64,000 nucleotides of DNA from Crocodylus rhombifer (GCA_038503035.1 JAVSML010025178.1:228149-292148); one strand, 5' to 3'. Counted from the first letter of the stretch, positions 13,090-25,634 are shown. A program made the numbers and translations. The notes: generated from the letters alone by a model not told the origin.

Positions 13090-16000
13090 ATCAGTAGCAA
13101 AGGTTTTCTAACCCCAGGACCTTCGCTGTGCCTATTAGACCATAGTAGGTGAAAATTCAAAGTGCAAGGGCAAGCACCTTGGATCTTCTAACTGGATGGC
13201 TATCTTGTAAGCCATTACTTCTGCTTCCACCTGGCCTGGTAGGCTTATGAGAACTACTGCTTCTTGTGGTGTTTGGGCATTTCTGCTTTTGTCTGGGATG
13301 GGAATTAAACCAAAAACCAGAGCAACAATGAAAATAACAGAGGAGCTGAGATGGAAGGGGGGTGGGGGGATTTAACCAAGGCTTTTCAAATGGCAGAAAA
13401 ATGACCTTTTGGAACACATTTTGAACATAGGTGCAGCTAAATCTTATTTGGGCTGGATCAGTTTACCTTGACACTACTAAACACCTGAGGAAAATGTGAC
13501 TGATAAAACTCTGAACTCTCTGCTATCACAGGGCTCAGAAAGAGCTACATCATTCAAATAGTCCTCTTTATCTGCCTGTCAATACCCAAATGAGGGACCA
13601 GAACAAATCTCAATTCAGGAGGAAGCTTAAAATCATGGGAGGTTTAGATTAATTGTTTTTGCAAATGGTAACATCTTTGGTGACTTTAGGTTTAAAGTCT
13701 GCAGTATTAAACTATATAGTATAAATAAGGAAGACTGGAAGTGGCCTGGCATGGATGAGATAGAGGGAAATTTGAGTTTCAACTGAGAGAAAGATGGGAA
13801 GTGTGTGCACACGCACACAAGCACGAGGCAAAGAGTAGTGATAAAAAAAAGGCAGCAGAGCTTTTACCATAATGCCATTAAGGTTTAGCAGGACAGATTT
13901 TTTCCCAATTTTATCAAATTCTGATGCTTTCACATTATGACACTATTGACATAGCTGTTATCAGAGAATGAACTATGACATTTTCTGTTGTTGCCAAAAT
14001 GTAACAAGATTATTTTTAGTAAGACTATGCATGTGTGTGAAAGCATCTGAAAAAAAGCAGACAGTCAAAACCAGCTCTGTAGCTTTCTATTGAAGGTCCC
14101 TCATTGCACTGTACAAAACAGCAGAAGAGCAACAGTTCTTACATGCAAAATAAACTGATCTGTCTCATACTTGTTAGTAACGTACCTTTGGTGTTCTTGT
14201 GATCTTTGGTTCTGACTGGATGTGTACTGATATTTGAAGGTCAGCCTTTTTTTTCATTTTGTAATTGTTTGCCAGAATGGATTTTGAGGACACCTCTGGT
14301 TGGTTCCAGCTGGACATTCAGTTGTCTCCTGGCAATTTTGCCTCAAGAATAGAACTCAAAGATCTTTAAGTCGCACGGGGAAAGCTGATGTGTCACCACT
14401 AGATTATAATGGGCCACAGCTATGCTGAACTGGTGAGGCAGAGCTTGCAAGACTGGCATCAGAACAGGGATAAATTCAATCAACCCTTTGTAAAAGCAAA
14501 GCACACAGCAAGTGCCGTTGGCCTAGTACTTCCAGTGCTCCACAGTATCCAGCAGCAACAAACATATCAGAATGCATCATCTGGATGCACAGCTATATTA
14601 AACATTTCATGTCCTCCATTTCTGGTCCTTTATTCACCTGGCTTTATGACAGAGCTGAAACTTATGGCAACTATATCTCTACTTTTAAGCATTGTTGTTT
14701 ATGGATCATTACAAATCAACATCGGTTAACCTTGCACAAAACAAGGTTGCCTACAGTCATGTTTCTGTTGTGCTCCACACCTCCCTGGGCTGAATTGCTA
14801 TCTATGGGACTCATATAGTCATACCATCACTGGGAAATTCACTTACCAGGAGCAAAGCTAAACATCATGTTCTCCACCCCTGTTTCAAGATGGTGGCATG
14901 GAGTCCTGGGCCATTATCAGCAATGCCTTATCTCCTGTTGCCTTCCTCCCCCTGCTCTGAGCAAGGCTGAAAGCAGTACCAAAGCTCTGCCTGCCTCCTT
15001 TAGCTCTCCAGTACTAGACAGACACAGAAAAAGTTTACCTTACTTCATCATGTATTAATATCCTGTTGGTCTCCTAGCTCAGAGGTCATCTGGCACCAGG
15101 TCTGCAGGGATCTGGTTTGGAGCAGAGGGAGTAGTAGTGCATAGCTCCTGTCCCACATAGCACAGACATGAATCCTCAGGCAGGGCAACACCATTCAAAG
15201 CACCTGAACTGCAAACAGATGCAAACAGACATTGTGTGATACCAGCATCATGTACTTGTTCTAGGGAACAGTACGCAGCACTGCACAGCCCCCCACAGAC
15301 CTTACAGCTCTGGCAGGGAGGGCTGGTCTTATATACGGATGCACTTAGTGTTCCCCAAACAAGATGGTGAATGCAGGTTTTCTCAGCCACTGTATCTGTT
15401 GCAATTGTGCTATGCCACTGGTGCAACCAGCAATGGCACTGTTCTGGGACAGGGATGTGCCTCAAGGGAGAAGGGATAACCAATCCCCAGCTAGTGATAT
15501 GCCGATTTGTTCTGTTCTCTTTGCCACAGAGTTTAAGGGAATGCAGCTGAAGCCAGCTCTCCCAGCCACACTGTCCCAGAAAAGCTGAGGAATGCTACAC
15601 ACAAAGCTGCCAAACATCCTAGTCCATGCCAGATAGGGACTTAAGGATTCAGAGGACTCAGCTGTAGTTAAAACCCCATTCATCAGCTGTATTAGAGCCA
15701 TGAAAACCTTGAAGCCTAAGAGAGAAGGTGCGTCCACTTCACCAGCCAAGCAAGGGAAGAGTGACACAGCTCTGAGGTTGCCTACTGGAGTGGCAGGTCT
15801 CTTGTTTGGAGGGGTGAGAGGGAGGAAAAGTGCAAAGTTCATCTTCTAACTTCATTTCCCAGAGAAGTTAGCAGTCTTAGCAAAGCAGGTTTCTTGGCTC
15901 ATTTAAGCCATCCTTGAAAAGCGACTTAAAACCATCACCACCGCTCCACCCATTGCATGATTGGACAGAAGAGTCCTACAAAAGGAAGAGAAGGGAAGCA

Positions 16001-16395
16001 GCAGATATACCGTGAGATGCACAGGTGGAGCTGAGAGGTGGATTTCTGGCCACAATTAAGTTAAAGCTCCAAATGTTTTCACTGGGGCCAGGACTTCACT
16101 TGAGGTATGGGGGCAAGACTGGAAAAGCAGAAGGTGCTACTGGGTCAGGACTGATGGCTGGGGGCAGATGGGTGTGAAGCAGGGCTGTAATAGCAGCAGA
16201 TACTGAAGGTCAGAAAAGAGGTGTATTGGCAAAGCTTTTGGGGAAAGCCCCTGCTTACACTGTGAATGGTGTTCATCAATTAATTGTACTTCCATGTTAT
16301 TATGAGCATAAGTGCACTTTACAGAATAAAGCCTGCTTTTGAGGCTTTATCAGAATGTACATTACTAAATGATCAGGAAGAATGTCTTTACTGTC
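13090..16395. other. Intergenic; nothing recognised
   Basis: It contains a Cys-rich chance frame on the minus strand at 15079-15483, discussed among rejected items, and short GT/CA words near 13800. No repeat family was named. Confidence 0.55.
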
Positions 16396-16594
16396 CGCGC
16401 CCCCCAAGGTCTGGAACAGCCTGCCATTGGAGGTGGTTCAAGCACCTACATTGAACACCTTCAGGAGTAAATTGGATGCTTATCTTGCTGGGATCTATGA
16501 CCCCAGCTGACTTCCTGCCCTTCGGACGGGAGGCTGGACTCAATGATCTTCCGAGGTCTCTTCCAGCCCTAATGTCTATGAAATCTATGAAAAT
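16396..16594 (+). mobile_element. CR1 LINE 3' end, short truncated copy of another subfamily
   Basis: About 200 bases encode the CR1 terminus: KVWNSLPLEVVQAPT, then FRSKLDAYLAG and a stop. The 3' untranslated tail contains GGCTGGACTCAATGATCTTC and ends with two TCTATGAAA units near 16576-16592. The termini differ from the other CR1 copies in the window (TCTATGAAA rather than ACTATGAAAC), so this is a different subfamily. No target duplication is evident. Confidence 0.88.
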
Positions 16595-17494
16595 TAACCC
16601 CCCTCAATTCTCCATTTATTTATTTCTGAAACTCAAAGTGTCTCCATTTATAAATGATTGATGTAACTTTCCTCACAGGAAGAAATGAAGCCTTCCCAAC
16701 CCATTCCATTGGGTTTCTTTCCCATGCCCTGGAGATTTCCTGTGAGAAACTGGAAAGACAATAGAATTTGGTTTCCTTTAGTGCCTTGTGTATCTGAGAG
16801 CAGTTATAGAACCTGATCTATTAACAGAGGAAGGCTGGCAAGTCCCTTGGAAAGACCTCTTCTCAATTTCTGGTCAGTGATCTTGAAGTCATACCTGGCT
16901 AGCACTTCAGAGATGGATGAATGCAGCCTCAATTTACAGCAGCATTGACACATATCAACGTAGTGGCCCCCTGTAGTGTCAGACTTGGGTATGGCTCCAA
17001 GACATGGGGAAGAAGAGCAATGGTGAAGGATCATTTTGCACATACTACAAAGGTCAGGCCAAATTATGTTCTCACACTGACATACAGACAGAAGTCAGTG
17101 GTGCTGCTTTTGATTTATACAGGCATGACCAAGTTCATGATTTGGCCTATATTTTAAAAGGGTTTCCATTTTAATGGGGTCTCAAGTGGCCAGAAAGCAA
17201 GACTTGGTGGTATTTGTGTATGTTGCAAGACAGCTTCCTTAGGGAGACAGATCTTTTGTGAGTGGTAGTCAGAACTAGTTCTCTTGTGCTGGACCCTGCA
17301 AAATGAAAAAGGACTTATATACTCATATACGTGTGTGTGTGTATGTACGTTAAAAACCCAGCACAAGCCTCAAAGGTCTGTTCAGGCAGCTCATCCTTCC
17401 TCTCAGAATCTGCTGAAATTGAACCTGTGTTTTGATTGTTAAAAATGTAAATCTACATCTGCAATGAATGAGATGTTGGAACCAAACTGGGCAG
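16595..17494. other. Intergenic; nothing recognised
   Basis: Unique sequence with a short GT microsatellite near 17330-17345. Confidence 0.55.
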
Positions 17495-17610
17495 CAAAGA
17501 CAGGAGGAGGGGGAGAGGAAAATGGAGAGAATGAGAAAGAGAGGGAAAGTGATATGAGAGAAAAAGAAAGAGAAAGAAAAAGAGAGATGGGAGGAGAAGG
17601 GCAGAAAGCA
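17495..17610. repeat. Polypurine (GA-rich) tract
   Basis: More than 100 bases are almost purely purine on the plus strand, from AGACAGGAGGAGGGGGAGAG to GGAGGAGAAGGGCAGAAAG. It lies about 0.5 kb upstream of the exon-like segment at 18.1 kb. Chance reading frames across it are low-complexity Glu/Lys/Arg and are not believed. Confidence 0.85.
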
Positions 17611-18137
17611 GCAAAGGAAACCCCTACAATGACAGCATCTCTGTAACCACAGCCAGACAGAGCAGTTTACTCCTTACTCCCTGCTCCCCCCACTGCCCTT
17701 TCCCCTCCACAACTAACTGTAACAACATCTGTTACACTTGAGCTCTGCTTGGTTAGTGGCATGTTTGTTTAATTGTGGGCCTGGTTTGTTATTTTGCTTC
17801 CCATTAGGAAGCTGAAGAAAGGAGGAGGAGGGTGTTTTCATTCTGGGGAGTATTTCACCAGGACAATGAGCTTTTTTTCCATGGCACTGAATGGCCAGAA
17901 CTAGCTGTACTGCTTCTCTTGACAAGACAGACGCTTCCAAAGCCCATTGTTCAACCTGATGCATTAAGGGCTCACACTTGTAATTTTGGCGCTGATCCCC
18001 TTCTCCCATTGTGCGATCAGAATAGGCTGAAAAAGGAGAGTCTGTCCTCTTTATCTGGCAGCAAGAAAAGGAGGCGGCAGCAGCAGCTTCTCTTCTGCCC
18101 GCCAAGGTTTTTTCTCTCTCTCTCTCTCCTGCTGCAG

Positions 18138-18383
18138 TCAGGGGAGAGTGGCTTTGAAAAACTTTCCTAAACACTCCAGTGAAAGTGCCCCGAACTTTCT
18201 CCCTTTGTTGTTTGGACTTCCTCCAGCTTTCCCGAATCCATTGCTGGATATTTTGGAAAAATACGGCTTCTTCCTGCTTGTCTGTTTTGGTTGTTTAACA
18301 ATAAAAACAAAAATAAAAAACCTCCAAGGGGACTTTTTCTAGTTCTGGACTGGCAGCCCTGGAAACTGGAGCCCTCTGAGCAG
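18138..18383 (+). other. Candidate non-coding (5' untranslated or lncRNA) exon
   Basis: The segment follows a textbook acceptor, TTCTCTCTCTCTCTCTCC plus TGCTGCAG ending at 18137, and ends at a strong donor, GAGCAG|GTACAG (18383|18384). All three plus-strand frames are closed within it, so it would be untranslated. CpG frequency is visibly higher here and just upstream than in neighbouring DNA. Two SOX-type sites precede it: CCATTGTTC at 17944-17952 and CCATTGTGC at 18006-18014. It could equally be a first exon starting somewhere in 17.9-18.1 kb and running through the pyrimidine tract. No gene identity is suggested. Confidence 0.35.
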
Positions 18384-20244
18384 GTACAGAATGCGTAGCT
18401 GCAAGATGTGCCTCCACTCACTGTCTTTGTTAAAGTCCCTCAATCATTGATTGAAGGGGAGCTTAATTTTTGTGGGCCAGTTCTGTTCTTAACCTCTCCA
18501 ATGACCATGACATTAAAGGAGATGTGGATGGGTATGACTTCACTGATAAAGGACACCTGAGCTGTAGGAACTGCTGGACTGAGGCCCATATCATCCATCA
18601 AGAAGTCTTTAGTCTTGAAGCTCCAGTTTGAGGATCACTGGCAAGTTCACATGCTCCCTCTTTCTCTTGCCCTCTTCCTGGCCAGGGCTCCTGCTCAGCA
18701 GGATGCCCAACACTATAGCTGAGCTGGGCTCAAGGTCCAGCAAATGTGATGCTGAATTAGGGAGAATACAATGTGCCACCTTCTCAAAATAATGGCAGCT
18801 TGGGAGTAGGAGCAAGCCAACCTGTTTGCCTGAAATGCAATCTTTGTTCAGAATCAAAAATGGACCCAAACTAGACTGAGCACGGTTCATAGATGTAGTG
18901 ATCTTATAGCAGGAGACTGAGATGTGTAATAAAGATGGGATACCATTAAAGGGGCACTGTATGCATCAGCGGGGCTAAACCATGGCTCATGAGCTATATG
19001 TGGCTTGCAGGCAGTTTAAATGGCTCCTGCAGAAGGGGAAGTAGTTAAACAAAAACAATCCATTTATCTCATTTTGTTTTTTCTTTTCTTTTTTTTTACA
19101 TTTTCGGCAGCTTTTGCTTATTATCTATTCCAAGAAATCATTTAATGACAAATTACAGCTGGAGCTGGAGCAGCGTACACAGGTCATTGCCTCTGGGGTG
19201 TGCGCATCTTGGAAATTTTGTTTTCTGCAGCTCTAAGATGTGTCAAGATTTTGCTTTGTGGCTAGAAGGGCTTGGAAGTTTGTCTCCCCAATATTGGTCT
19301 GTCATCATCACAACCAATAAAGATGATTTCAAGTGGAGTTGTTACTCTTATACACTAATAAAGATATAAATGTTCTGTACTAACTCCCCCCCACTATATA
19401 TATATATGCATGTACGCATATGTGTATATATGTGTGTATTTGTGTATATACACACACACTTGGAAGAGTTTACGGTGGTAAAAATTTGTGGGGCTGCACT
19501 GGTATAAGGAAGCTATGATCAGTGCTAAAACTTTCAGTCCATTACAGGACATGAGATGGTTTGAACTGGGGAGAATTAAAAACACCCTGGTAAGTGTCTC
19601 TGTAGTAGTAGCTAGGCTGCTTCTAGCACCTTTGGAAGCAGGTTATTTACCGCAAAGCCAATGCCTATATTTTACTCAATTAAGAGCTTGTCCACATCTC
19701 TTTTATGTGAGCACCACTGTGACACATGCCTTTCCCTCTTATTTCCATGCTACTTACACCAAATCCCATAAGTGAGGCAATGTGGACTGGCCTTGGGCAT
19801 GCATCAATAAGTGTATCTAAGATGAACAGCCTATGTGTGGCAGTGGGCACTCATTCAGGGCCATTGGGTGGTACCTATATCCTCTCATTTGGGGAAGTTG
19901 GCTTATGTGGAGTAGGATCAAGTGGGTAGGGACATGCTTCTTGGTTGTGCTTCAAACAGCAAAGTGGGCAAGTCCTAAGGGTCTCACTGGAAATTTACTG
20001 AGCTCCCACTTCATTTTCCCTGAAATGGAGTAGATTTCAGCCATCTTTATCTTTGTTTTAGTCATCAGCAACTACAGCTTTCAGCATGCAAGGCTGCTGG
20101 CGAGGCCGCTCAGATCATGAGGCTACATGACATGTTGACAGTCCATGTGCGCTGTAAAACTCGTGCTTGCCCTCTCTGTTGCTAAGTCCCCATCTACTCC
20201 ATATACACAACTAGAATGTAACAGCCATGCTTAAGTAGGATTGT
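18384..20244. other. Intergenic, or intron of the candidate 18 kb exon
   Basis: The microsatellite at 19395 is the main feature. A faint hAT-like left end (CAGCGGGGCTAAACCATGGC) starts near 18968, but no matching right end was found. Confidence 0.5.
19395..19460. repeat. AT/GT-rich microsatellite
   Basis: Alternating TA, TG and CA dinucleotides run from CTATATATATATATGC to ATATACACACACACT, with several interruptions. Confidence 0.9.
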
Positions 20245-20515
20245 GGCTTTGTCTTCACTACAAAAAAAAGGCAAGCTTTTTCCATTGAGATAGCTATCTC
20301 AAGATCACTATCTCCATGTAAAATCGGGGTGGAGGCAAGGCACTGGAGTTTTTACCTCCTTGATACAGCTAGCTGAGGTCAGCTTTATTCCCCCCAGCTG
20401 TGCTTAACCTTGACTAGCTTCACTGAGGTAAAAATTATGTCTCTTCTTGGGCATTTTACAACTAGGTAGCTAACCGAAGGTAAAAACGTACCTTTTATAT
20501 GGTAAAGACATAGGC
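20245..20515. mobile_element. Inverted-repeat MITE-like element
   Basis: The left end GGCTTTGTCTTCACTACAAA is the imperfect inverse of the right end, which on the other strand reads GCCTATGTCTTTACCATATA; both then run into AAAGG. The interior has further complementary stretches, such as GAGGTAAAAATTATG against TTTTTACCTCC. There is no coding frame and no clear target duplication. The pattern fits a short non-autonomous DNA transposon. Confidence 0.6.
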
Positions 20516-20659
20516 TTAGACTTTCTGTTCACTACAAAGTGTGTTTTACAGGGAGGTAACAATATGCTTTTCCTATCCCTTTGTGATATCCTAGTCATAG
20601 CTCTTAAATATATAGTTCTAATGTATCCTAAATCTGTCCACATTGACTGGAATAAATAT

Positions 20660-20680
20660 GGGGGGGTGCGGGGGGGGGGG
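20660..20680. repeat. G-rich run (interrupted poly-G)
   Basis: Seven G, then TGC, then eleven G. It could form a G-quadruplex and is a likely place for sequencing length errors. Confidence 0.9.
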
Positions 20681-20751
20681 AAGATGGCTTAAATATAGCT
20701 CAGATAAATTTTGCTCAATTGTAAGGCTTGCATAGATAGAACATGACAGAG

Positions 20752-21236
20752 AGGGCACATCCTCACGAGCAGGAACGTGCGTTTCCCCAGGAATAAATAG
20801 CAGTCGCACATATTTGTCCTCAGGCATGCCCCTGCACATGCGCTCTGGCACGTGGCAAATTGCCCTGGGGATGGGGTAGGAGAGGCCGGGGCCAGCACCT
20901 GGGTTAGCCCCAGCAGCCTCTCCTGCAGTCCTGGGGGCCTCCCAGGGCTGCAGTGGTGGCAATCTGGGAAACATAGAGCCTGGCCAGCAGCCAGAGTGTG
21001 GCTCTGGCTAGCCAGACTCCGGTTTTGGGTGGTGCATGCTGCTGCCATGTACACTGTGCCACTTTTTTTGGTGTGGTTTTGACACTGGGATCTCCTGGTG
21101 TAAAAAAGCCCCACCTCCCTGATAATTAGCAGCACAGTGAATATGTGCACATGCAGTGCATGTGGTTTGCAGCACCACAGATGTGTTTATGACAGCCAAA
21201 CTGCACATGTGCCCTCATGGGGACATGCCCAGAGGG
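20752..21236. mobile_element. Probable inverted-repeat DNA element, GC-rich
   Basis: The left margin GAGGGCACATCCTCACGAGC resembles the inverse of the right margin (opposite strand CTGGGCATGTCCCCATGAGG), and both continue into a CGTGCG/CATGTGC word. The segment is GC-rich between AT-rich flanks and has no convincing protein. Boundaries are approximate and no target duplication was found. Confidence 0.45.
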
Positions 21237-21699
21237 GCCTTATCTGTAGATATCTGTAGATATCTCTACAACCGATATAACCATATTGGGGGACTCATTT
21301 ACAGCATGGCTGATCCCTTAAGCTATTTCCAAGTTGCATTGTAGATGGCATCTGACTGTGGTGCTGCAATTAGACTATCATCACGTGCAATTAATATCCA
21401 AGTACGAGTGGGGTTGTGGGCTAACTGTATGGTAACTGAGTTACCCAACATGGTGGTATTTATACTGTAGACAGGGTCTTATTTAGAGTAGCCCTGAGGT
21501 GGCTAGCAGTACATTCACTGCATTGCTTGGTCAAATGGACTCTCCCAAGAACAACCCTTTTTTCAGCTTTCAACCCAGCAGCATTGAGCAAAGTATTTAC
21601 CATTCTCTAGTTGAGGGGCGTGTGATGTTTGTTTAAGCTCAGGCTGGTTTTACATTTTCTCAGTGATGTGATAATTGCATTTAGATAGCCCTGTGTCTC

Positions 21700-22000
21700 T
21701 CTGTTGGGCCTTTTCACAGCACTCCCTCTACCCCCAGCAGGGCTAATTTAAAAGCGGCTCCACTCTAATGAGATGTTGCAATGGGGATTTTTTTTTTTTT
21801 TTTTGGAACAGCAAAAATAACAAAAGGGACCAATTACAAACAAATGTGTTGAAGGGTCCCAGAGTCTGTGGGTGAATTAAGGCCAATTAAAGGTCAAAAT
21901 GATTTAGGGTATAAGCAGGGGAGAGGAAGGGAGACAACGGGCCAGGATCAGCCACAGAATATATTTGTGCTACACAGTTTTAATGATACTTTAAAACCCT
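21700..22000. promoter_or_regulatory. Enhancer-like unique block around a poly-T run
   Basis: GGCTCCACTCTAATGAGATG, AACAAAAGGGACCAATTAC and GAATTAAGGCCAATTAAAGG surround a 17-T run. The repeated CCAATTA words are homeodomain- or CCAAT-like. Confidence 0.27.
21788..21804. repeat. Poly-T homopolymer, 17 bases
   Basis: An uninterrupted T run after ATGGGGA, inside an enhancer-like block. It is not obviously the tail of a retroposon. Confidence 0.85.
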
Positions 22001-22916
22001 AGCGATGAACAAAAGTCAAAGGCCCCATTTTCACATGACCAGTTTCTTCCATCCTGGACAAATGTGCTGCGACCATAATAAAATGCTGTGAAATTCATAG
22101 GGCTGGTTCACAGTTAAACTGAGGTCTTATTTTCATAGGGAACTCAGTCATGCGACTGGGACAACAGGGCTGTCTCCCCAAAGCTGTCCAACCCCGCTTC
22201 CGTTTTGGAATGATGATGGAAGCCAAGGTGTCCTCTCAGCAGTGCGGAAGTCTTGCCTATAACTATCCCTGCTGGGTGAACATCGTTATATAATCAGCCC
22301 CCACAGGGCTTAGAGGGGACCTTAGTCTCAACCAGTTAGCTCAACTGGATCTGTGGTTCCTGTTCCCCATAGACAGGGTCTCAGTGAAGACTGGGCCTAA
22401 GTTATAATATAAATCATTCTACATTACATTTGTCTCCAACAAGGCCTACAGTCTCTTTAGAAAGGTGCTCTGCCTACTTGTATCCCGCCTGTATTTGATA
22501 AGAGGCAGACCTTTCAGTTGAGATTTTTATGGGTCTTTATCACCTGCTTTGTGATATATATATAAAAAAATTGCAGTCATTGCTGACCTGTTTATCTCCA
22601 TTCTATCCTTCCTCCTCATGTCCTGAATCATTCTGACCTTTGCTTGGCCCACATTTGCCTAGAGACACCTCGAGAAGGCTTTAACATTTCTGTTTGTAAT
22701 CTGCTCCTTTTGTTGTTTTTTGGGAGACCTACTGCCAACTATTTAAACAGGATTCCCTAGAGAAGTGCTCAAATGGTTTGAGACCTCTGAGTAGTCTGGA
22801 CCTTTGAGGTTCAGAGGCTTGGTTTAAAGAACATTACTTTGCCATTCTAGTTTGTATTCATTATTATAATGATTAGTCGTGCTTTATGGCCAATGATTTT
22901 CAGAGAGAGTTAGTTA

Positions 22917-23060
22917 ACTATTTTAGTCTGAAGTAAGGCAGAAGGCAAAGTAGATTTGCACCTCATAGATGAACTCAATCAGAGATGCATAACACAAGCT
23001 TTTGTAAGTAGTGGGTTTACTTCATCAGATGCTGCTGAATTCAGAACGTTTGTATAAAAG
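22917..23060. repeat. Interspersed repeat, family uncertain
   Basis: The run TTAGTCTGAAGTAAGGCAGA, TTGCACCTCATAGATGAAC, CAGAGATGCATAACACAAGC and CTTCATCAGATGCTGCTGAA matches wording I recognise from a repeat common in turtle and crocodilian genomes (GCACCTTATAGACTAAC and ACTTCATCAGATGC). It may be a Penelope-like or LINE-derived terminus. A shorter trace of the head occurs near 27822 (TGTTAGCTGTATTAGTCTGA). Confidence 0.55.
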
Positions 23061-23069
23061 TAAGGAAAC

Positions 23070-23165
23070 AGAGAGAGACAAAGTGATTTGGCAAAATTTA
23101 TGAATCGGTGGCAGAGCTGGTTTCAAAACCTTGTATCTTAAACCCTATGCTCTAATACCAGTCTA
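23070..23165 (-). repeat. MIR SINE fragment (antisense)
   Basis: On the plus strand, AGAGACAAAGTGATTTGGC, GGTGGCAGAGCTGG and a GCTCTAATACCAGTCTAG ending follow the inverse MIR consensus. About 95 bases remain. Confidence 0.6.
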
Positions 23166-24229
23166 GCCGCTCACCCAAGAGTTGGGAATCGCATCAGGAA
23201 GTGATCCAGATTACTCAAGTGTCTCATGCATGTAAAATTGGGCTGGATACTCCATGAGAACACAGCTTCTCTTGATATTTTTACACTTACATTTGCAAAC
23301 CAAGTGGGAAGGAGAAACCGCAGACTAGAATGGAGATGAGATGCCAGACTTACTCGAACCCCACCAAATGTCCAGATGTCAGGTTCAGTTCAGATTTCAG
23401 AGGAAGGTTTTGGTCAGTTATTTTCGAACCTAAAACAAAAAGAGTTGGAGTAGATTTGGACTTCTGGGTGCTTTCAAACCAAATCCCCTCAGTTTCTCAG
23501 GTTCACTGGGGGAGATTAACAGTGAGTTCTTAGGAACCAGACCAAGGGTTCCAAGAGAGTTTGAATGTGAACCCAGGCCACACTGCCCTGCGTGGCAGGG
23601 GAGAACACCAACGTTCCTGTCTGGATTGTAAAGCCATGTCAATCCCAGAGACGACCTTGGAAGGCTGAATAGGAGCTCTAAAAATGTTGAAGCCCACTTT
23701 GATGGCTCTGGGTCTTGCTCCATGTCCATCCAAGCTCCCTATCATATTTTTCCAAAGTGCAGGGGCATTAAACTCTTTAGTACTGGCCATTATAAATTGG
23801 CCCATTATATAAAGGGCTATTTGCAAACATGAATTTGGATCTGGGCTTAGCTTTCAAACACCCCCAGATGCAACTAAGGAAAGGGTTTGGTTCAAAAGTG
23901 AACCTTAAAAAGTTCCTTGGGTAACTTTTATTACAAGGTGTTTTTTGACAGGGAAGCAGTAGAAACGGTCTAGAACGAGATGCTGTTCTTAACATTTTTA
24001 CCACTGATTTGTTAACATGCAACCAGGGGAACTCTTCAGCATCCACAAGCCACAGTGTTTAGAGATGTCTGATTTGTTGGTGACACAAGCCTTTGCATAT
24101 CCACTAAAAACCATGGAGCAAACTCTAATCTAAACTGGTCTCACAAATGGTTTCAAGACATCCAAGGCTGTCCCATTTCATCCCCCCCCCCCCCCCCCCA
24201 ATGGACCATTTCCACCTTGAAAAAGTGAC
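23166..24229. other. Intergenic; nothing recognised
   Basis: Short chance frames on the minus strand overlap each other in different frames and lack any family feature. Confidence 0.5.
24182..24199. repeat. Poly-C homopolymer, about 18 bases
   Basis: An uninterrupted C run between CATTTCAT and AATGG. The length is uncertain because homopolymers are error-prone. Confidence 0.9.
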
Positions 24230-25000
24230 TGTGAAGCAGTTTTGTACAGTGGCATGTAAATCCCCTGTCTCTGTTAAGGCAAGAGATTAGCCTGTTAACA
24301 AAGTTACCTTGTCACCTACCCTGCTTAATCCTTGCATTTCAAAGTGTAATTTTATTGAGCGTCTGGGAGCTGAAATCTGGTGGGTGTTATTTATTTATTT
24401 TTGGCTTCATCATTCTTTTCTCCTTGTCTTTCTCCTGTCTGGAGCTCTGAAGCAAACACCTTCCCCCCGCCACCCCCTTTTTGCAACTTTCTACATCTGT
24501 GGCTTTTGGAAATGGGAGCCCTTATTCATTTATTTTTAATATTTAACCCTTCACATAATGCCACTGCACAAAACCCCAGGCCCGCCCTCCCGCTCCCCAC
24601 CCCCTCACCTATCAAAGAAGAAGCTGGAGTCAGACTGTCTCCACACACTGTCATGCTGCAGTTGGTGCAGGAGAATATCCTGGCCATAAATCTGTCAATA
24701 CAAAGAGAACAACACACACAAAAATGTGGCTAAAACCAAGAAATGTAGCATAATTACAGGTTCATTATTGCAAACAAAAGCATCCCCCGATCCCACCCCT
24801 TTGGCAGGGACGGGAGCAATTCAAACAGGCTCATTATGTAGTTACTTAGTCAGGGTCGGAGCCCCATGAATAGCTGCTGTTGCTCTGCTTATTATCCTGC
24901 TTGGGACTTTGGGAATGCTCTTGTTCCAGCTGCTGAGGTGCAAGACTGTTGCAAGCAGCAAGACTCCAGGTCTGCCTTTCCCTGGCTTCCCACCTAGTGT
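24230..25000. promoter_or_regulatory. Enhancer-like unique block
   Basis: Two subregions stand out: 24230-24410, with GGCATGTAAATCCCC and TTGTCACCTACCC, and 24720-24960, with GCATAATTACAGGTTCATTA and GGCTCATTATGTAGTTAC. Between them lies a pyrimidine-rich stretch. No transposon or exon is seen. Confidence 0.28.
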
Positions 25001-25634
25001 TATCTCATTCCTCAGTAGAGGATCTTCCTTTGTATTCTGTTTAAAGTGTATTTAGTGATGGTGAAAGGTGCTGGACTGACAACTGCTGGAGAATCAAGTC
25101 TTGTGTTGATCCACAGAACAAGACCAGCTAGAATGGGGCAATTCAATACCCTCAGCCTGACTTTCCTCAAATCTGTCCTGGAGGAACCACCTTGGGGGTG
25201 GAGGCCAGGACTTTTGCCTCCATTGTTCATTCAGGCTTTGACTTCTCTCCTGAGAATACTAGTTAGCTCTGACTGGGATGACTAGTAGGCCCTTGGCTGA
25301 AATCTTATTCGGTACAAGTGAGCAAACAGCCACCCCTTGGAAATGGTTAGCTACTAACCTGGGCTGGATGATCTTCCTTTTGTTTGTTTTAGTATCTAGG
25401 CATTCACATCAACACAGAAACAGCCAGCTTCTGATTTCTTGACTGGAAAACTGGAACTTTCCCAGTAATCCTGAACCTCCCTAAAGTTCATTTCAGCAGG
25501 GGTATGTGCAAAGGCAGAACGCACTGAGCCCACGCTCCATGGGCCTTTCAGTTTTCCCCCTCAACATATTGTTTGCAGGGCCTCTGTACTTGCATGTACA
25601 CATGCACATGAGCATATTCTTGGTTGCTTTAGCA

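Larger units (their letters stand above)
21237..22916. other. Mostly unique sequence
   Basis: Apart from the enhancer-like block at 21.7-22.0 kb, a short TATCTGTAGA direct repeat occurs at 21240-21265. Nothing else was recognised. Confidence 0.5.

Noticed and set aside
15079..15483. 134-codon Cys-rich minus-strand frame
   Set aside because: Cysteines are irregular, there is no signal peptide, no splice context, and no family resemblance. Probably chance.
17713..18174. Overlapping 153- and 112-codon frames on opposite strands
   Set aside because: They shadow each other over the pyrimidine/GC-rich candidate exon and have no protein features.
18962..19100. hAT-like left end CAGCGGGGCTAAACC
   Set aside because: No matching right end or target duplication could be found.
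20689..21150. 153-codon minus-strand frame
   Set aside because: Lies across a probable inverted-repeat element; composition-driven.
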